Shown: positions 42,560 to 54,410, counted from the first letter of the stretch. The stretch: DNA of 64,000 bases from Valencia hispanica (GCA_963556495.2 OY747716.1:9767071-9831070), one strand, 5' to 3'. The notes: generated by a model from the letters alone, not told the origin. Program-made: numbers and translations.

Positions 42560-44690
42560 TGTATCAGTAGTACTGGAGTCTGTGGCGTTATTTGATCCAG
42601 TAGGCCTAATCTTCCTCAGACTCCTACAAAATTTAGATTTAAGTTGATATTGTCATCCACTCAGATGGTAGGATCTCTACAATAATTAGTGATCACTGCT
42701 TCCTTGAGTTCATTCATAGTCATTCATTCATTGAGTTATTTGCTGTAGTCGACAGGCTAACAAACTCTCCTGTGTCACTAGCACATGAACTCTATTCCAC
42801 CAAGGCCTGCAATGACTTTGCTAAATTCTTCACAGACAAAATCCAAAATATTAGACAAGCGGTTGGTTCATTAACGGCAGGTTCAGGTTATGTCCAGTGT
42901 CCACGTAAAATCCGTTTAAACACCATGAAACAGTTTTATCCAATAAACAGCAAAGATCTGGAGGACATCTTACGTCAACTGAACTCCTCCTCTTGCTGCT
43001 TAGACATCCTGCCCACAGGCTTTTTCAAAAAGGTCTCAAAGATCTTGCAGTCAGATCTGTTACAGATTGTGAACTCATCTTTAATGTCGAATGTTTTCCC
43101 AGAGCCCCTGAAAACAGCTGTAATTAAACCCCTGCTGAAAAGAGACAATCTGGACAAGACACAAATGAACAACTACAGGCCCATCTCAAATCTTCCATTT
43201 TTATGTAAGATAATTGAAAAGGCTGTTTTTCATTAGCTAAATGACTTCTTAAGACAAAGCAACTGCTATGACGTCTTTCAGTCAGGTTTTAGACAGCACC
43301 ACAGCACTGAGACTGCTCTGACCAAAGTCATCAATGACATCCGTTTGAATACTGACAGTGGAAAAATGTCAGTGTTAGTTTTACTGGATCTCAGTGCTGC
43401 ATTTGATACTGTTGACCACATTATTTTACTCAAACGACTGGAGAACTGGGTGGGTCTCTCTGGCACTGTACTAAACTGGTTCAAAACGTACTTAGAGAAC
43501 AGGAAGTACTTTGTGTCAATAGGTAACTTTACATCTGAGCAGACGGGAATTACATGTGGGGTTCCCCAGGGTTCCATCCTGGGACCTCTTCTGTTTAACA
43601 TCCATATGCTCCCACTGGCACAGGTAACAAATAACAACAATATAAGTTACCATAGCTACGCAGATGACACACAGATATATATTAGAATGTCACCAGAAGA
43701 CCAAGGGCCTGTACAGGCCCTTGGCAAATGCATTGAGGAAATTAATGACTGGATGTGCCACAATTTTCTGAAGTTGAACAAAAACAAAATGGAGGTAATT
43801 GTCTTTGGAGCTAAAGAGAAAAGGTTGAAGGTCACCACAGGGCTTCAGTCCATACACCTAAAAACCACCAACCACGTCAGAAATCTGGGTACAGTGATGG
43901 ACTCAGACCTAAACTTTGAAAAAAACATTAAGGCAATCACAAAATCAGCCTACAATCACCTTAAGAATATCTCAAGGATAAAAGATTTGATGTCTCAGCA
44001 GGACCTGGAAAAACTAGTCCATGCATTCCTCTTTAGTCGGCTTGATTATTGTAACAGCGTCTTTACAGGTCTACCTAAAAAATCAATTAGGAAACTGCAG
44101 CTCATCCAGAACTCTGCTGCTCAAGTTCTCACTAAGACCAAAAAAGTGGACCACATCAGTCCAGCTCTGAGGTCTTTATACTGGCTGCCTGTCTGTCAGA
44201 GGATAGACTTCAAAGTTCTGCTGCTGGTCTATAAAGCTCAGATTGGTTTAGGACAAAAATACATTGGTGATCTCCTGACCCAGTATGAACCTACTCGACC
44301 CCTCAGGTCATCTGGATCCGCTCTTTTATCAGTTCCCAGAGTCAGAACCAGACATGGAGAAGCTGCGTTCAGCTTCTATGCTCCACATGTCTGGAACAAA
44401 CTCCCAGAAAGCCTCAGATCATCTGAAACACTCAGTTTATTTAAATCCAGATTAAAGACCCACCTGTTCTCAGCTGCTTTTGATTAGATTTTTATTCTAA
44501 GTTTTAATTCTGCACGGCTTCTTTTAAGATTCTTTTAAGATTCTTTTTTTCCCCTCATTTTAAAGCATGTTTTTTATTCCTGTACTTTTGCTTTTTCTGC
44601 ACCCTGCTGTAATGCTTTTGATGTTTTATGTAAAGTACTTTGAATTGTCTTGTAACATGAATTGTACTTTACAAATAAACTTGCCTTTCC
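42560..44690 (+). mobile_element. L2-like LINE, second subfamily, near-open RT
   Basis: The region before 42772 contains the end of the endonuclease in broken frames (AGTGATCACTGCTTCCTTGA, as in SDHCFL). The RT ORF follows, then a 3' UTR with ATGTAAAGTACTTTGAATTG and ACAAATAAACTTGCC, ending near 44690. It differs from the subfamily at 36727 and 45150 at many positions. Confidence 0.85.
42772..44487 (+). pseudogene. L2-like reverse transcriptase ORF with one stop codon
   Basis: A 571-codon frame interrupted once, by TAG at 43234-43236 (after KIIEKAVFH), and otherwise open to 44487. Motifs in order: LRQLNSSSCCLDILPTGFFK, TAVIKPLLKRDNL, NYRPISNLPFLCKIIEKAVF, QSGFRQHHSTETAL, LLDLSAAFDTVDH (motif A), [13 protein letters not shown] (motif B), SYADDTQIYI (YADD, near 43656), FLKLNKNKMEVIVFG, SRLDYCNSVFTGLPKKS, LYWLPVCQRIDFK, and a C-terminus WNKLPESLRSSETLSLFK. 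The polymerase core after the stop is complete. Confidence 0.9.
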
Positions 44691-45149
44691 ATAGTCAAAC
44701 CTCAATACCCCAGTTTTTTCTAGTAGAAAGCCCAGGATAAACCTTGGTGTTCCAGCTTTTACAGTTTTAACCACAAGAAGTAAAAGATAATCTGAGCAAA
44801 TACAAAATGCAGTTTCCAATTGATTGTTTCATTTATTGTGGGAAAAATCGCCATTCTAACCAACCGGGCACTATGAATAAGTATTTTCCGCCTAAACCTA
44901 ATAAGTTGTTTTGCCATCCTTGGTGGCAACAACTGCCACCAACAGTTTACCATACTGACAATGGTAATTTTCACACCTGATTGTCCAGTATCCTCTGCTC
45001 AATTAGGGACCCAATTGTAACGTTGCTTTTTATAGCTGGTGCAATTCACATTCACAATGAACTTTGTCAAACAAACCAAACCTTTTGAGCAACATGTTTA
45101 CCTCCTCGCCTGTAGTGGCACTGTGGTGCGCAGCAGGGGACACTTCCTA
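44691..45149. other. Unannotated sequence between two L2 tails
   Basis: Nothing recognised. It separates two LINE copies arranged tail to tail. Confidence 0.4.
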
Positions 45150-47150
45150 GGCAAGGTAAGGAAAGGCAATTTTATTTGTATAGCACACTTTCAACAACAA
45201 GGTAATTCAAGGTGCTTTACATGATTAGGGGATAAAGTAAAAATAACAATAAAACACAAAGCATATGTGAATTTAGGATAAAGTAAAAACAGCAATAAAG
45301 CATGGAGCACACACAAAACAAAAAATACATGAAAACATTACTCTAAACAGATGGGGTTTTAGCCGTGATTTAAAAGAACTCAGTGTTTCAGCAGTTTTAC
45401 AGTTTTCTGGAAGTTTGTTCCAGATTAAAGGAGCATATAAACTGAAAGCTGCTTCTCCATGTTTGGTTCTAATTCTAGGGATGTTGAGTAGAGTTGAATT
45501 AGAGGACCTGAGTGGTCTGGGGGGTTGGTATAGTAACAGTAGATCTTCAACAAAATTTGGTGCTAACCCATTCAATGATTTGTAAAGTAGTGCAAGTATT
45601 TAGAAGTCTATTCTCTGAGCTACAGGGAGCTAGTGTAAGGACTTTATAACTGGGGTGATGTGCTCTACTTTCCTGGTTCTAGTGAGGACACGAGCAGCAG
45701 CGTTCTGGATCAGCTGCAGCTGCCTTTATGTGACCCTGGAGGTTCAGGTCTGAGTACATTACTACACATAGATTTTGGTTGATCAGTTGTTTCTAGCTGT
45801 ATTAACTGAAGCTGTGCGCTGACTATTAATCGTTCTTGTTTTGGTCCAAAAGTAATTCTGTTTTGTTTCTATTCAGCTGGAGAAAGTTCTGTCACATCCA
45901 TCCATTGATTTGCTCGATGCATTTACTTAGGGTTTGGTTGAGTTCAAAGTCACCTGGTGACATCGTAATGTAGAGCTGAGTATCATCTGCATAGTTGTGG
46001 TAGCTAATCTTATCGGTTGTTATAATCTGGGCTAGTGGGAGCATGTAGATATTAAATAAGAGGGGCCCCAGGATGGAAACCTGGGGCATCCCACATGTGA
46101 TTTATGTTTGTTCTGATAAAAACTTTCCTATTGAAACAACGAAGTCCCTGTTCTTTAGATAAGACTCAAACCAGCCATGTACTGTACCAGAGAGTCTGAC
46201 CCAGCTCGCCAGTCGCTCCAATAGTATATCATGATTAACAGTGTCAAATCCTGCACTGAGGTCCAACAGAATCAGCACTGTAGTTCTTCCACAGTCTGAA
46301 TTTATGAGGATGCCACTGAAATCTTTGACGAGGGAAGTCTCAGTGCTGTGGTGAGCATGGACCCAGACTGAAGAACACCAAAGCGGTTGGCAATTGTTAG
46401 GAATCTATTTCACTGTTGAAACACAGCTTTTTCCAATAATCTTACTGATGAATGGAAGATTAGAGATTGGCCTGTAGTTCTGCATTAACAGGTTGTCCAG
46501 GTTATTTTCTTTAGCAGTGGTTTAACAACTGCTGTTTTTAATGCCTGGGGGAAGACACACCTTCCTAAGGAAAACTGTGGGTAGGATATCAAGACAGCAA
46601 TAGGAGGAGCTTAATTGATTAATTTCTTCAAGGTTTTTTTGGTTTAATTCATGGAATTCTGACATTTTCTTTACATTGGTGTTAATTGGATATAACACTG
46701 GTAATGAGTCGGTGCTGCGGTACAGACTGACCGTCTAATTGTTACTCTTTTCAGTGAAAAAACTGGTAAATTCATTACACGCCGTGGTAGAATTTAGTTC
46801 AGAGGCTACTGTCACTGTAGGATTAGTTAGTCTTTCCACTGTTGCAAACAGAATCCGGGCATCATTAATGTTTCTGTTAAGGATTTCAGAGAAGAAAAAT
46901 TCCGTAGCATGTTTTAAAGGTAACTGATTTCTTTTCAGTCTCTCTTTGTAGATCTCACAGTGAACCTGGAGTCGAGTTTTCCGCCATTTTCTCTCGGCTC
47001 GTCGACACTTCCTTTTTCACTACGTACCAGTGGATCGCTTGTCCTTTCTGCCTGAGTCTACTTTCATTTTAGTTGGAGCAATGGAACCAATGATGTCTGA
47101 GATTTTTGCAAGGAAATTATCTACCAGCATGTTTACTGAGTTAAACCGTG
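45150..47150 (-). pseudogene. L2-like LINE, minus strand, decayed
   Basis: The tail (AGGCAATTTTATTTGTATAG on the plus strand) is at 45150. Reading right to left, coding pieces are KERLKRNQLPLKHATEFFF (near 46950), TACNEFTSFFTEKSNN, a FHELNQKNLEEINQLSSSYC region, NYRPISNLPFISKII, an SVSTQDLIL/AFDTVNHDILLERL region with shifts, [20 protein letters not shown] (46089-), [10 protein letters not shown] and [11 protein letters not shown]. The C-terminus FSLYAPLIWNKLPENCKTAE lies in frame 45273-45575. A segment of the RT around 45720-45760 is missing. Same subfamily as 36727-38727, in opposite orientation. Confidence 0.85.
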
Positions 47151-47545
47151 AAATGTAAACAAACATGGAGTGGCATCAGATTGCTGTGGTTTTAGGATTG
47201 CTCTGCTGTTTTTTGCATATGTGCCAGACTAATATGTTGTAGCAATGGTCTCAGCAGAGAACAAGGCAGGATTTTTGTTGAGCGGTCGTCTTGGTTTTGT
47301 TTACCCAGAATGCTCTGCGCTATTGTCCGCTTCCGGCTTTTGGAGCGGCCCAAACCGGCTTGGCATTCAGATATGCAATCAATCCATACCAGAGTTCAAT
47401 TCAACCTGAGCAGAGACCTATGTTTTTAGGCAGACCAGAGTTCACCTTTTTGGTCCACATCAAAGTTGATTGCACATTCACACCTCCCCAAACGTACCAG
47501 ACTTTCTGGGGAAACAAACTACAGTTTGATTGAAGCAGATAAACA
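47151..47545. repeat. Probable non-autonomous repeat
   Basis: GTTTACCCAGAATGCTCTGC, TTGGAGCGGCCCAAACCGGC and CAGAGTTCACCTTTTTGGTC are phrases of a common fish non-autonomous DNA repeat (recall only). No inverted ends or duplication could be set. Confidence 0.3.
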
Positions 47546-47829
47546 GGGCTGGAATACAACCAATGAGGAATTTAGGCCCACATTGCTTTGCTGAACATTC
47601 TCAAATTAGTCACATTAGAGGGTTTTCAACCACAACCTGTTTACAATCATCAGAGCATCTTAATCAGATTTAAGGTCTTACTTTCTTTTTTCGACTCATT
47701 CGGAGTTGGACTTGTTAAGCTTAAGGTCACAAAATGATAGTAAGACATTCTCCTTTAAAACATTCTGGTAGACTACCACCACTATGTCATGACTGTGGGC
47801 ATAATGTTGTCTTTCTTTAATACTCTTTT
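47546..47829. other. Unannotated sequence
   Basis: Nothing recognised. Confidence 0.3.
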
Positions 47830-48350
47830 GTGTTATTTTTGGTCAGCAATGGTTTTCACTTTGGAACTCTCCCAAGAATGCCATTTTTTCCTGTCTTTCT
47901 TACTGTTAAATCATCTAGACTGACCTTAACTGAGTCAAGTAAGTCCTTCCGAGCTTTAGATATTGTTCTGGGTTCTTCTGTAACCTCCTGGGATACAATG
48001 TTGATGCATTCTTGGAGTAATGTTGGTGTACTGATTAGTTCTAGGAAGGTTCACCACAGCCTTTTTCAGATTGGTAAATGTCAATAATGTAGTTTTTAAA
48101 GTTTTTTTTTTTTTAGATTAGGGCACAATGTATTGCTTTCTGAACTCTTTTAGCCTACTTCACATTTTCATACATGTTGTATTAGGGTAGGAGGTTTTTC
48201 ACAAAGCCCCAAGTCAGTTTCCTTAATAAATAAAATTATCATTTAAAAACAGGTTATCTATGTCTGAATTTGACATTCATTGGATTATTTAAAACATCTA
48301 AGTGTGAGAAAAAACTAAAGAAGTCTGTAAGGTGGTTCATATTTTTTCAC
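47830..48350 (+). repeat. Old DNA-type dispersed repeat
   Basis: Phrases TCCCAAGAATGCC, GATATTGTTCTGGGTTCTTC, TGTAACCTCCTGGGATACAA, TTCTTGGAGTAATGTTGG, GGAAGGTTCACCACAG and AATAAATAAAATTATCATTT follow the order of a dispersed repeat common in fish. The matched consensus is from memory. Several deletions; no ORF. Confidence 0.4.
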
Positions 48351-49699
48351 AGTGTTGTATTTTAACCAAAACAAGTCAGATTTCTTTGATCGGATGACAC
48401 AAACTCTGGGGTTAAGTGTTTGCTCTATGATGTGTGCCTCTCCAGCTTCTTTTCTCTCTTTTGGCAGCGACATACTGAAAAAACAAAACTCTGTGAACTA
48501 TTAGATCCACATGAAACTCTTACAGTTTGCCAGGAATTTTCCTTGATATCTCTTCTGGTGATATGTCAGCTAAGTCAGCAGAGAAACAGGGAGCTTCTTT
48601 AATCATCCCACCGAGAAGAAAACACCTCATAGTTCACTCCAGGATTGATCTTGTTCTTCATCTGCCAGGATAGCGAGACACAGAGCTCTCTCACAGCTCC
48701 ACCTTGATCTCTTGAATTAGTAATCAAACTTCAGCAGCTCTTTCTGAACTTCACCCTTATTTGTAGCTTTACGTAACAGCTCTTTCAACCAATATTTTTG
48801 CTAAAAGCAAAGCCTGTTGAGCTGTAGTTTCACAGTTCTCCCCAAAACTTTGAAATCTAGCCATTATTTTTTAATAATCAGATCAATGAGTTGGTCAGGA
48901 TAATTATTTTAACGGCTAAATTGTGCACATTTTTGATTATTTTCACATCAGTTAAGGTCTCTAACTGTTTTTTTAACAGTATACCTTTGATTGGCACTTG
49001 AAGAATATCTCCTTTCATTATCTCCTTCGGTAATCTGTTTCAAGAGAACTAGGTCTAATTACCAACTTGCAAAGTTACCATGGGGCAAGAAGGGGTTCCT
49101 ACAAAATCCGAGGTAGAGTTAGAGCTTTGAAGAATCTAAAGGCGTGTGCAACTCTTATACTGAGATATCATTTTGAGAACTGGGATTATGCAAATCTTGT
49201 TCAACTACAGTGGTGTTGCAACCTATTTCATCAACATTTACTCCACATCAAACACTTTCACTTATCTCTGTCTAAAATATCTGCATGCCAGAGCATACAG
49301 CAACTTTAAATTAATGTTAGTGTAAAAACAAACAACAACTTTGACCTGTTTTCTTCCCACTTGTTGACAACTGAGCAAGAACAGTTTTTTTCTACTATTT
49401 TTGCTTGAGTGCAATGTGGAGCATCCTGTGTGTACTACATGTGTCTGGAAAGCAAACACAGTCCGTTCTGGACAACAGGGTGCAAATCGCACAACTTAGA
49501 ATGAAAGCAACATAGGGGGTATTTTACAGAGCAATGGATGCTCCTTCAGAACCTTTTACAACTCTGTGGTTGCATCAGCTATGTTTATTTATTTATTTTA
49601 TTCATTCCGAACAAAATTAAAAATATATAATTACATAAGCATGTATCACATAAATAAATATTTTTTGTATCATAAGGTTCTATGCACATGTTTTATAGT
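48351..49699. other. Unannotated sequence
   Basis: No gene or repeat recognised over ~1.3 kb. Confidence 0.4.
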
Positions 49700-50265
49700 A
49701 AACCCCCTTGATCCAGTGCAGGTGGTGGGAAACAGAAGGACTCTGGCGAAAATAACAACTCCCACCCCATGCATGAAGGTATTGCTGAACTACAGAGCTC
49801 CTTCAGTGAAGGAGCGTTACTGCAGATCCTAACTCCCAGCAGCTGTTAGACTCTATAACCACCACTGCTCCCAAAACACTCGATGCATGTTCAATTACCT
49901 GCTGTTATTTGCACTGTTTATCTCAGTTCAAATAACATTTCTGCTTTTATTGCACATCTTTTTGCAAAGTTTTATGTTTTCACTTGTTGTAAATAGTCTG
50001 TTTTTAATGCACAGATACACATGGGCATTTAGTAAAAAATTTAAATTACCCTGCTCAGTTGCACATTTCTGGGATCAGAATACACTGTTTTTATTTTTTA
50101 TAGCTGTACAGTATTTTAGTGTTGTAGTTTTACCCTTACTGTACAGTATATTATTATGTTTCATTCAGTTTTTTTTTTATGTGTGTGACTTTAAATGCTG
50201 TGATTGTCTGAAACCTTGCTACTATTACACCAGAATTTCCCCTTGGGTGGACAGTAAAGGATGAT
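49700..50265 (+). mobile_element. CR1/Rex-like LINE 3' UTR
   Basis: Sequence of the kind that follows the RT of these LINEs: CTCCTTCAGTGAAGGAGCGT, CCAGCAGCTGTTAGACTCTA, then a T-rich UTR and the end CACCAGAATTTCCCCTTGGG with AGTAAAGGATGATTCTATTG. No protein motif left. Confidence 0.5.
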
Positions 50266-50389
50266 TCTATTGGAGGAAAAATGTCATAATCGACAACATA
50301 CTTACTGTATTTAGTGAAGGTATTTATGCACATTTTAAATTTTTTGTATAACAAAAAATCTGAAAAGCATTTTGTTTGCTTATATTCAT

Positions 50390-50590
50390 CCCCCTACATC
50401 AATACTTCCGTTCACTATAATTGCCTCTGCAACTTTTACATGGTCTTGCCTTAGCAGTTTGCCACATTTAAAAACTGACCTTTTTACTCTTTCTCTGCAA
50501 AATAGCTCAAGCTCAGTTGGTCTAAGTGGAGAGTCTGTTTTCAAGTTTTGCCACATATTTAAATTGAATTTAGGTCTGTTTAAAGATTGC
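50390..50590 (-). pseudogene. Tc1 transposase C-terminal remnant
   Basis: The minus frame reads LNMWQNLKTDSPLRPTELEL then FCRERVKR, matching ENLCQDLKTAVHKRCPSNLT and ELELFSKEEWARI of the transposase at 17885-18700. The catalytic residues are gone. Confidence 0.7.
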
Positions 50591-50710
50591 ATATCTTTGT
50601 TTTGTGTGTTGATAAACAAAATATCCCTCTATAGAGCACTTCGCTCTCAGACTGCAGGTTTACTTGTAGTTCCTAGGATTTCTAAAAGTAGAATGGGAGG
50701 CAGATCTTTT

Positions 50711-51160
50711 TCAATTTAATTCATTTCAAAAATACTTTCTTGATCCCAGAGGGAAATTAAGTGTTGGTATAGCTCATATAATTAATTCTTTAAGGACTTG
50801 TTGTAGATCATGATGACTGTGGGCAGGAAGGATTTCCTGTAGCGGTCTGTATTGCAGCGAAACTGAAGAAGCCTTCGACTGAAGACGCTCTGTTGTTGTA
50901 TGACTGTCTCATGAAGAGGATGCTCAGGGTTGTCCATATTTTTTTGATTTTATGAAGAATCCTTCTTTGCATTATCATCTCCAGATTTTCCACAGTCATC
51001 CTAAGAACAGAACCAGCCTTCTTTATCAGGTTGTTTAGCCTTTTTAAATCCCTGGCTCTGATGCTGCTACCCCAACAGATGACGGCTGAAGAGATTACAC
51101 TCTCCACAACAGACTTGTAGAAGATCTGCAGCATCTTGCTGCAAACCTTGAATGACCTTT
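50711..51160 (-). pseudogene. 3' fragment of the Rex/CR1-like LINE
   Basis: Closely matches 19590-20030: the same C-terminal frame (VVESVISSAVICWGSSIRAR, DLKRLNNLIKKAGSVL; 50808-51134) and the same 3' UTR with a TTTCAAAAATACTTTCTTGA end. 5' truncated at ~51160, where the next repeat begins directly. Confidence 0.85.
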
Positions 51161-51860
51161 TAGTTATCAGGCTCCTCTCCTGTGGAGCCAGCTCCCAGTT
51201 TAAGTCTGGGACGCAGATACTCTGTCTACTTTTAAGGCCAGGCTTAAAACTTTCCTTTTTTGATGAAGCCGATAGTTAAAAACTGAATGATGTTAGCCAG
51301 TTGTTGAATAAGTGGTGGAGGAGTAGTAGCCAGCAGCTTGAGACAAGGCGGTTCTCCCTGGCTCTGCCTCGCTCATGTCTCATTCTAACGGGCTGAGTTT
51401 TCCTGAGCTATCTCTGTAGTTATGCTGCTATAGGGTTAGACTGCTGGAGGACAGACTGGCCACTTTTCTTCACTCTGATAGTTTTTTTCCCTGCTACTCT
51501 CTAATTGCATTGTTTGGTGTTATTTCAACTGTTAACTTTGTTTTGTCCATGTTTTTCTCTCCATAGAAAGTACACCTGGCATTCTACTCAGCAGTCATAT
51601 CTTGTTGGAGGGGAGCTTCGACTGGGATTAAGCTCCCAGTAACTTAACGTTCTCCCTCTCCTGTTATCAACTTTTTACTTTCTGTAACATAGAAAGTGTT
51701 CCTACGGTTCTTCTGTTAGTTTTGTGTCTCTGCTCTGTCTTCTCAAACCCCAAGTAAGTTGTGGCAGATGGCCGTTTTTACTGAGCCTGGTTCTGGTTCT
51801 GCTCGAGGTTTCTTCCTGTTAAAGGGGAGTTTTCTTTCTCTCCATCATCGCTACTAACCC

Positions 51861-51944
<84 letters not shown>

Positions 51945-52108
51945 TGTGAGATGAGGCGTGCGCCAACCAGCTCGATGCAATGACTCGATGCAATCTGCTG
52001 GGTTTCCTTTTAAAAAACTTTTAAACTGATTGGATTCTATGCACAATTGAGAAGACGTGTTGTGAATTGGCGCTATATAAATAAACTGAATTGTATTGAA
52101 TAGAAAAC
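51161..52108 (+). mobile_element. L2-type LINE 3' region carrying an 18S rRNA segment
   Basis: The order is typical of a fish L2-type 3' region: CCAGCTCCCAGTTTAAGTCT, AAGGCCAGGCTTAAAACTTT, GTTCTTCTGTTAGTTTTGTG, CTGTCTTCTCAAACCCC, TGAGCCTGGTTCTGGTTCTG, GAGGTTTCTTCCTGTTAAAG, TTTCTCTCCATCATCGCTAC. Here it is interrupted by the 18S segment (51859-51943). It resumes with CTCGATGCAATCTGCTGGGT, GATTGGATTCTATGCACAAT and the tail GTGAATTGGCGCTATATAAA at 52060-52108. Matching minus-strand copies lie at 27010 and 41010. Confidence 0.7.
51859..51943 (+). rRNA. 3' end of 18S rRNA (85-bp fragment)
   Basis: Starting CCGAGAAGACGATCAAACTT and ending GAACCTGCGGAAGGATCATTA, this is the universally conserved end of eukaryotic small-subunit rRNA (TAAAAGTCGTAACAAGG, GTTTCCGTAGGTGAAC). 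It appears unmutated and stops at the mature 18S 3' terminus (CATTA, 51943). The following ~25 bases could include some ITS1 but do not clearly match. It cannot be a working rRNA gene: it is flanked on both sides by LINE-type sequence. Confidence 0.9.
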
Positions 52109-52289
52109 ATGTGACAACAAAACTTGGATCCATTTCAATTACATTATTGATTTAAAGGCGCAGAGTGTAGAGTAAGCAAAGTTAAAATATCATAACAGAG
52201 CCGCTGCCTGTCCTTGTGCCCAGTCAGCTCCATGGACAGCTCCTGATCCAGCGCCGGTTCCTGCGCTCTTCCTCCGTTCAGCACCATCA
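52109..52289. other. Unannotated sequence
   Basis: Nothing recognised. Confidence 0.3.
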
Positions 52290-52902
52290 ACCCGGTGTAG
52301 GTACCAAATCTGCTCGGGTAGCCAGATCTGCTCGGGGGCCTGCGCCTAATTATGACGTCGTATTACATGATTGGCTGAACGCTAACATTACACTACATGA
52401 TTGGCTGAACATTAGCATGTTGAGGCACTGTGCATTTTTTAAAAGAACTTTATTGAACATTAGCAAGTATACAACACACGAACAAACAGCAAGGGGTGTT
52501 ATATAAATACTGTACATGCAAAAATGTATGTAAATGACTTGTTTTGAGAGCCTTTTTCTTGATAGTCTGATATTGATTTTATGTAGGCTTATAGTTAAAC
52601 ATTTGTCATTTTTTGGGGTTTCTAAAAAAAAAAAAAAAAAAGATCGTAATGGAAAATCTGTCAAAATATGGTTAATAACAACCAGCTAAACTCTTTCCAA
52701 AGCCCATAATGGAAGAGCAGTACCAGTAAAGATGATCCCCACAGGAGCTGTTATTAACATTTATGTCTCTTTTACATTTCACTATATAGTGCTTGGCAGG
52801 GTTAGAAATGGGGCGCAATGTAGTTTGTCAGAGTGGCGTTGCCGTAATGTGACGTTATCGGCAAGCGCAGGAACCCCGAGCAGATCTGGTACCTACACCG
52901 GT
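52290..52902. mobile_element. ~613-bp MITE with terminal inverted repeats
   Basis: The left end CCGGTGTAGGTACCAAATCT (52291-) and the right end AGATCTGGTACCTACACCGG (52883-52902) are inverted repeats, extending to CTGCTCGGG / CCCCGAGCAG. On the left an extra CAGATCTGCTCGGG follows directly. Inside, ACATGATTGGCTGAAC occurs twice in tandem (52366, 52395). No transposase. Confidence 0.7.
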
Positions 52903-53462
52903 CTAGGTTTTTGCGCGTCCTCGCACAGGTTTTTCACGTGTGCTGATGACTAGGTCTGGGACGGCTCGGCTATATAAATGCCTGGTTGCAATTCAGGAGG
53001 CAGGCTCAGATCAATGCTGACGTCCAAACTTACTTCTTTGACCTCTGTGATCTTAGAGTGATTTGCTTTCTAAGCTAGGGTTAAACTTGAGAAGATCACT
53101 TGACTTCCCTGACAGTCTTAGACTTGTGGTCCCGGCTGTTCAGTGGTTTCGTTATTCCACCTTCGTTCCCCTTCTATATTGGTAGTGCTAGAAAGTGTTT
53201 TGAGTTTAACTACCGCCCTTAGAGCATGTTTAGTGGAACGTTTTCCACCTCTTTTGTTGTTTTGGGTTATAGACTCCCAGCCTTATCTTCCTAAGTAAAC
53301 TTGCTTGTTATTGGTTGTAACAGTCTTTTATTTTCTACTTATTTCCTGTTTCCTCCACTGAACATATCTACTTGGCAAATAAAGCTGTTGTTTTAATTCC
53401 TTTTAGCGCACATCGTTCTTATGTTACTCCTTCCTTCACCATTTTAACACCTTGGGTTGTAA
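52903..53462 (+). mobile_element. Probable solo LTR
   Basis: Promoter and poly(A) signals are placed as in an LTR: GGCTATATAAATGCC at ~52969-52983 and GGCAAATAAAGC at ~53375, and the end is TTGGGTTGTAACA at ~53462. The start is unclear; the adjoining MITE may have inserted near or into it. No coding capacity. Confidence 0.5.
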
Positions 53463-53574
53463 CATATCGAGCACGCTATCATGAACATTCTATATAATTT
53501 GTTTGTTTTTGTAGGTTAGTTATTCATTTTACACATAATTTTACATTTTTTTGGAAACAAAAATTGTCAGGAGC

Positions 53575-53650
53575 AGAAGAGCCGGTTCTTAGTGAGCCAA
53601 GCTGTAAGAAGTGGCTCCTCCTAAAAGAGATGGAATTCCCATCGCTACTG
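53575..53650. mobile_element. hAT-like end fragment
   Basis: GAGCCGGTTCTTAGTGAGCC, then GTGGCTCCTCCTAAAAGAGA and the end TTCCCATCGCTAC, the kind of terminus seen in hAT elements. No partner end. Confidence 0.4.
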
Positions 53651-54410
53651 TAAATATTGTAATAAAATAAAAAAATAAAAAAATAATGAAACAACTTTTT
53701 GGATCCAACACAATCATTGGTTCATTTCTTTTTACTCACCCCGTTTAATGAGCCTCCATCAGAACACCTGGAGAACCTTCTGCAAAGCTGAAAGATGAAA
53801 CTCCACTGGTCATATAGAGATCCAGCTCCAGGGTTCAGTAACCATACATTGTGTGCAGAAAAAGCTGAAAAATTACAAGAAAGGCCATTTTCAGCCTCTA
53901 GTCAAGCCTGCCCAAGTTCTATAGTGGAAGAACCTCAAGTATATTCCTGTTTAAACATTTGCCTGATGAAATAACTTAGAAATTAGCATCTATGTTACAT
54001 CAAAAGTGATCGGGAATTTTCTCTGGAAGACATAACAGCAAATAGGTGTGTATTCCACTGCAACAAAGCGTGTTTGCTTTTTCTCTGCTTATTATTTCGG
54101 ATGTACAATTGAATATCAATCAAGCAATGTGCAACAAATTTGAGGTGAAAATTGAATCCAAGTGTTTATTATAGGAATTTCATCAACAGTATTAATAATC
54201 GTTGTGAATCCAAAGCTCAAACTATCAACACGTTACATAATCAGAATCAATTTAAATAGAACTGATGCTCTGAGTCTTGGCAGGAAAGCCACCCCAGCTA
54301 CCAAGAGAGAGTCTCTTATTTGTCTTGCAACAGCCCCCCTGTCTCCTTCATCCCATTGATTAGCATGATTAAGTCTCATCAGCCCAAATCAACAGCCACC
54401 CCCCTCCCGA
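53651..54410. other. Unannotated sequence
   Basis: Nothing recognised; A-rich run near 53665-53695. Confidence 0.35.
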
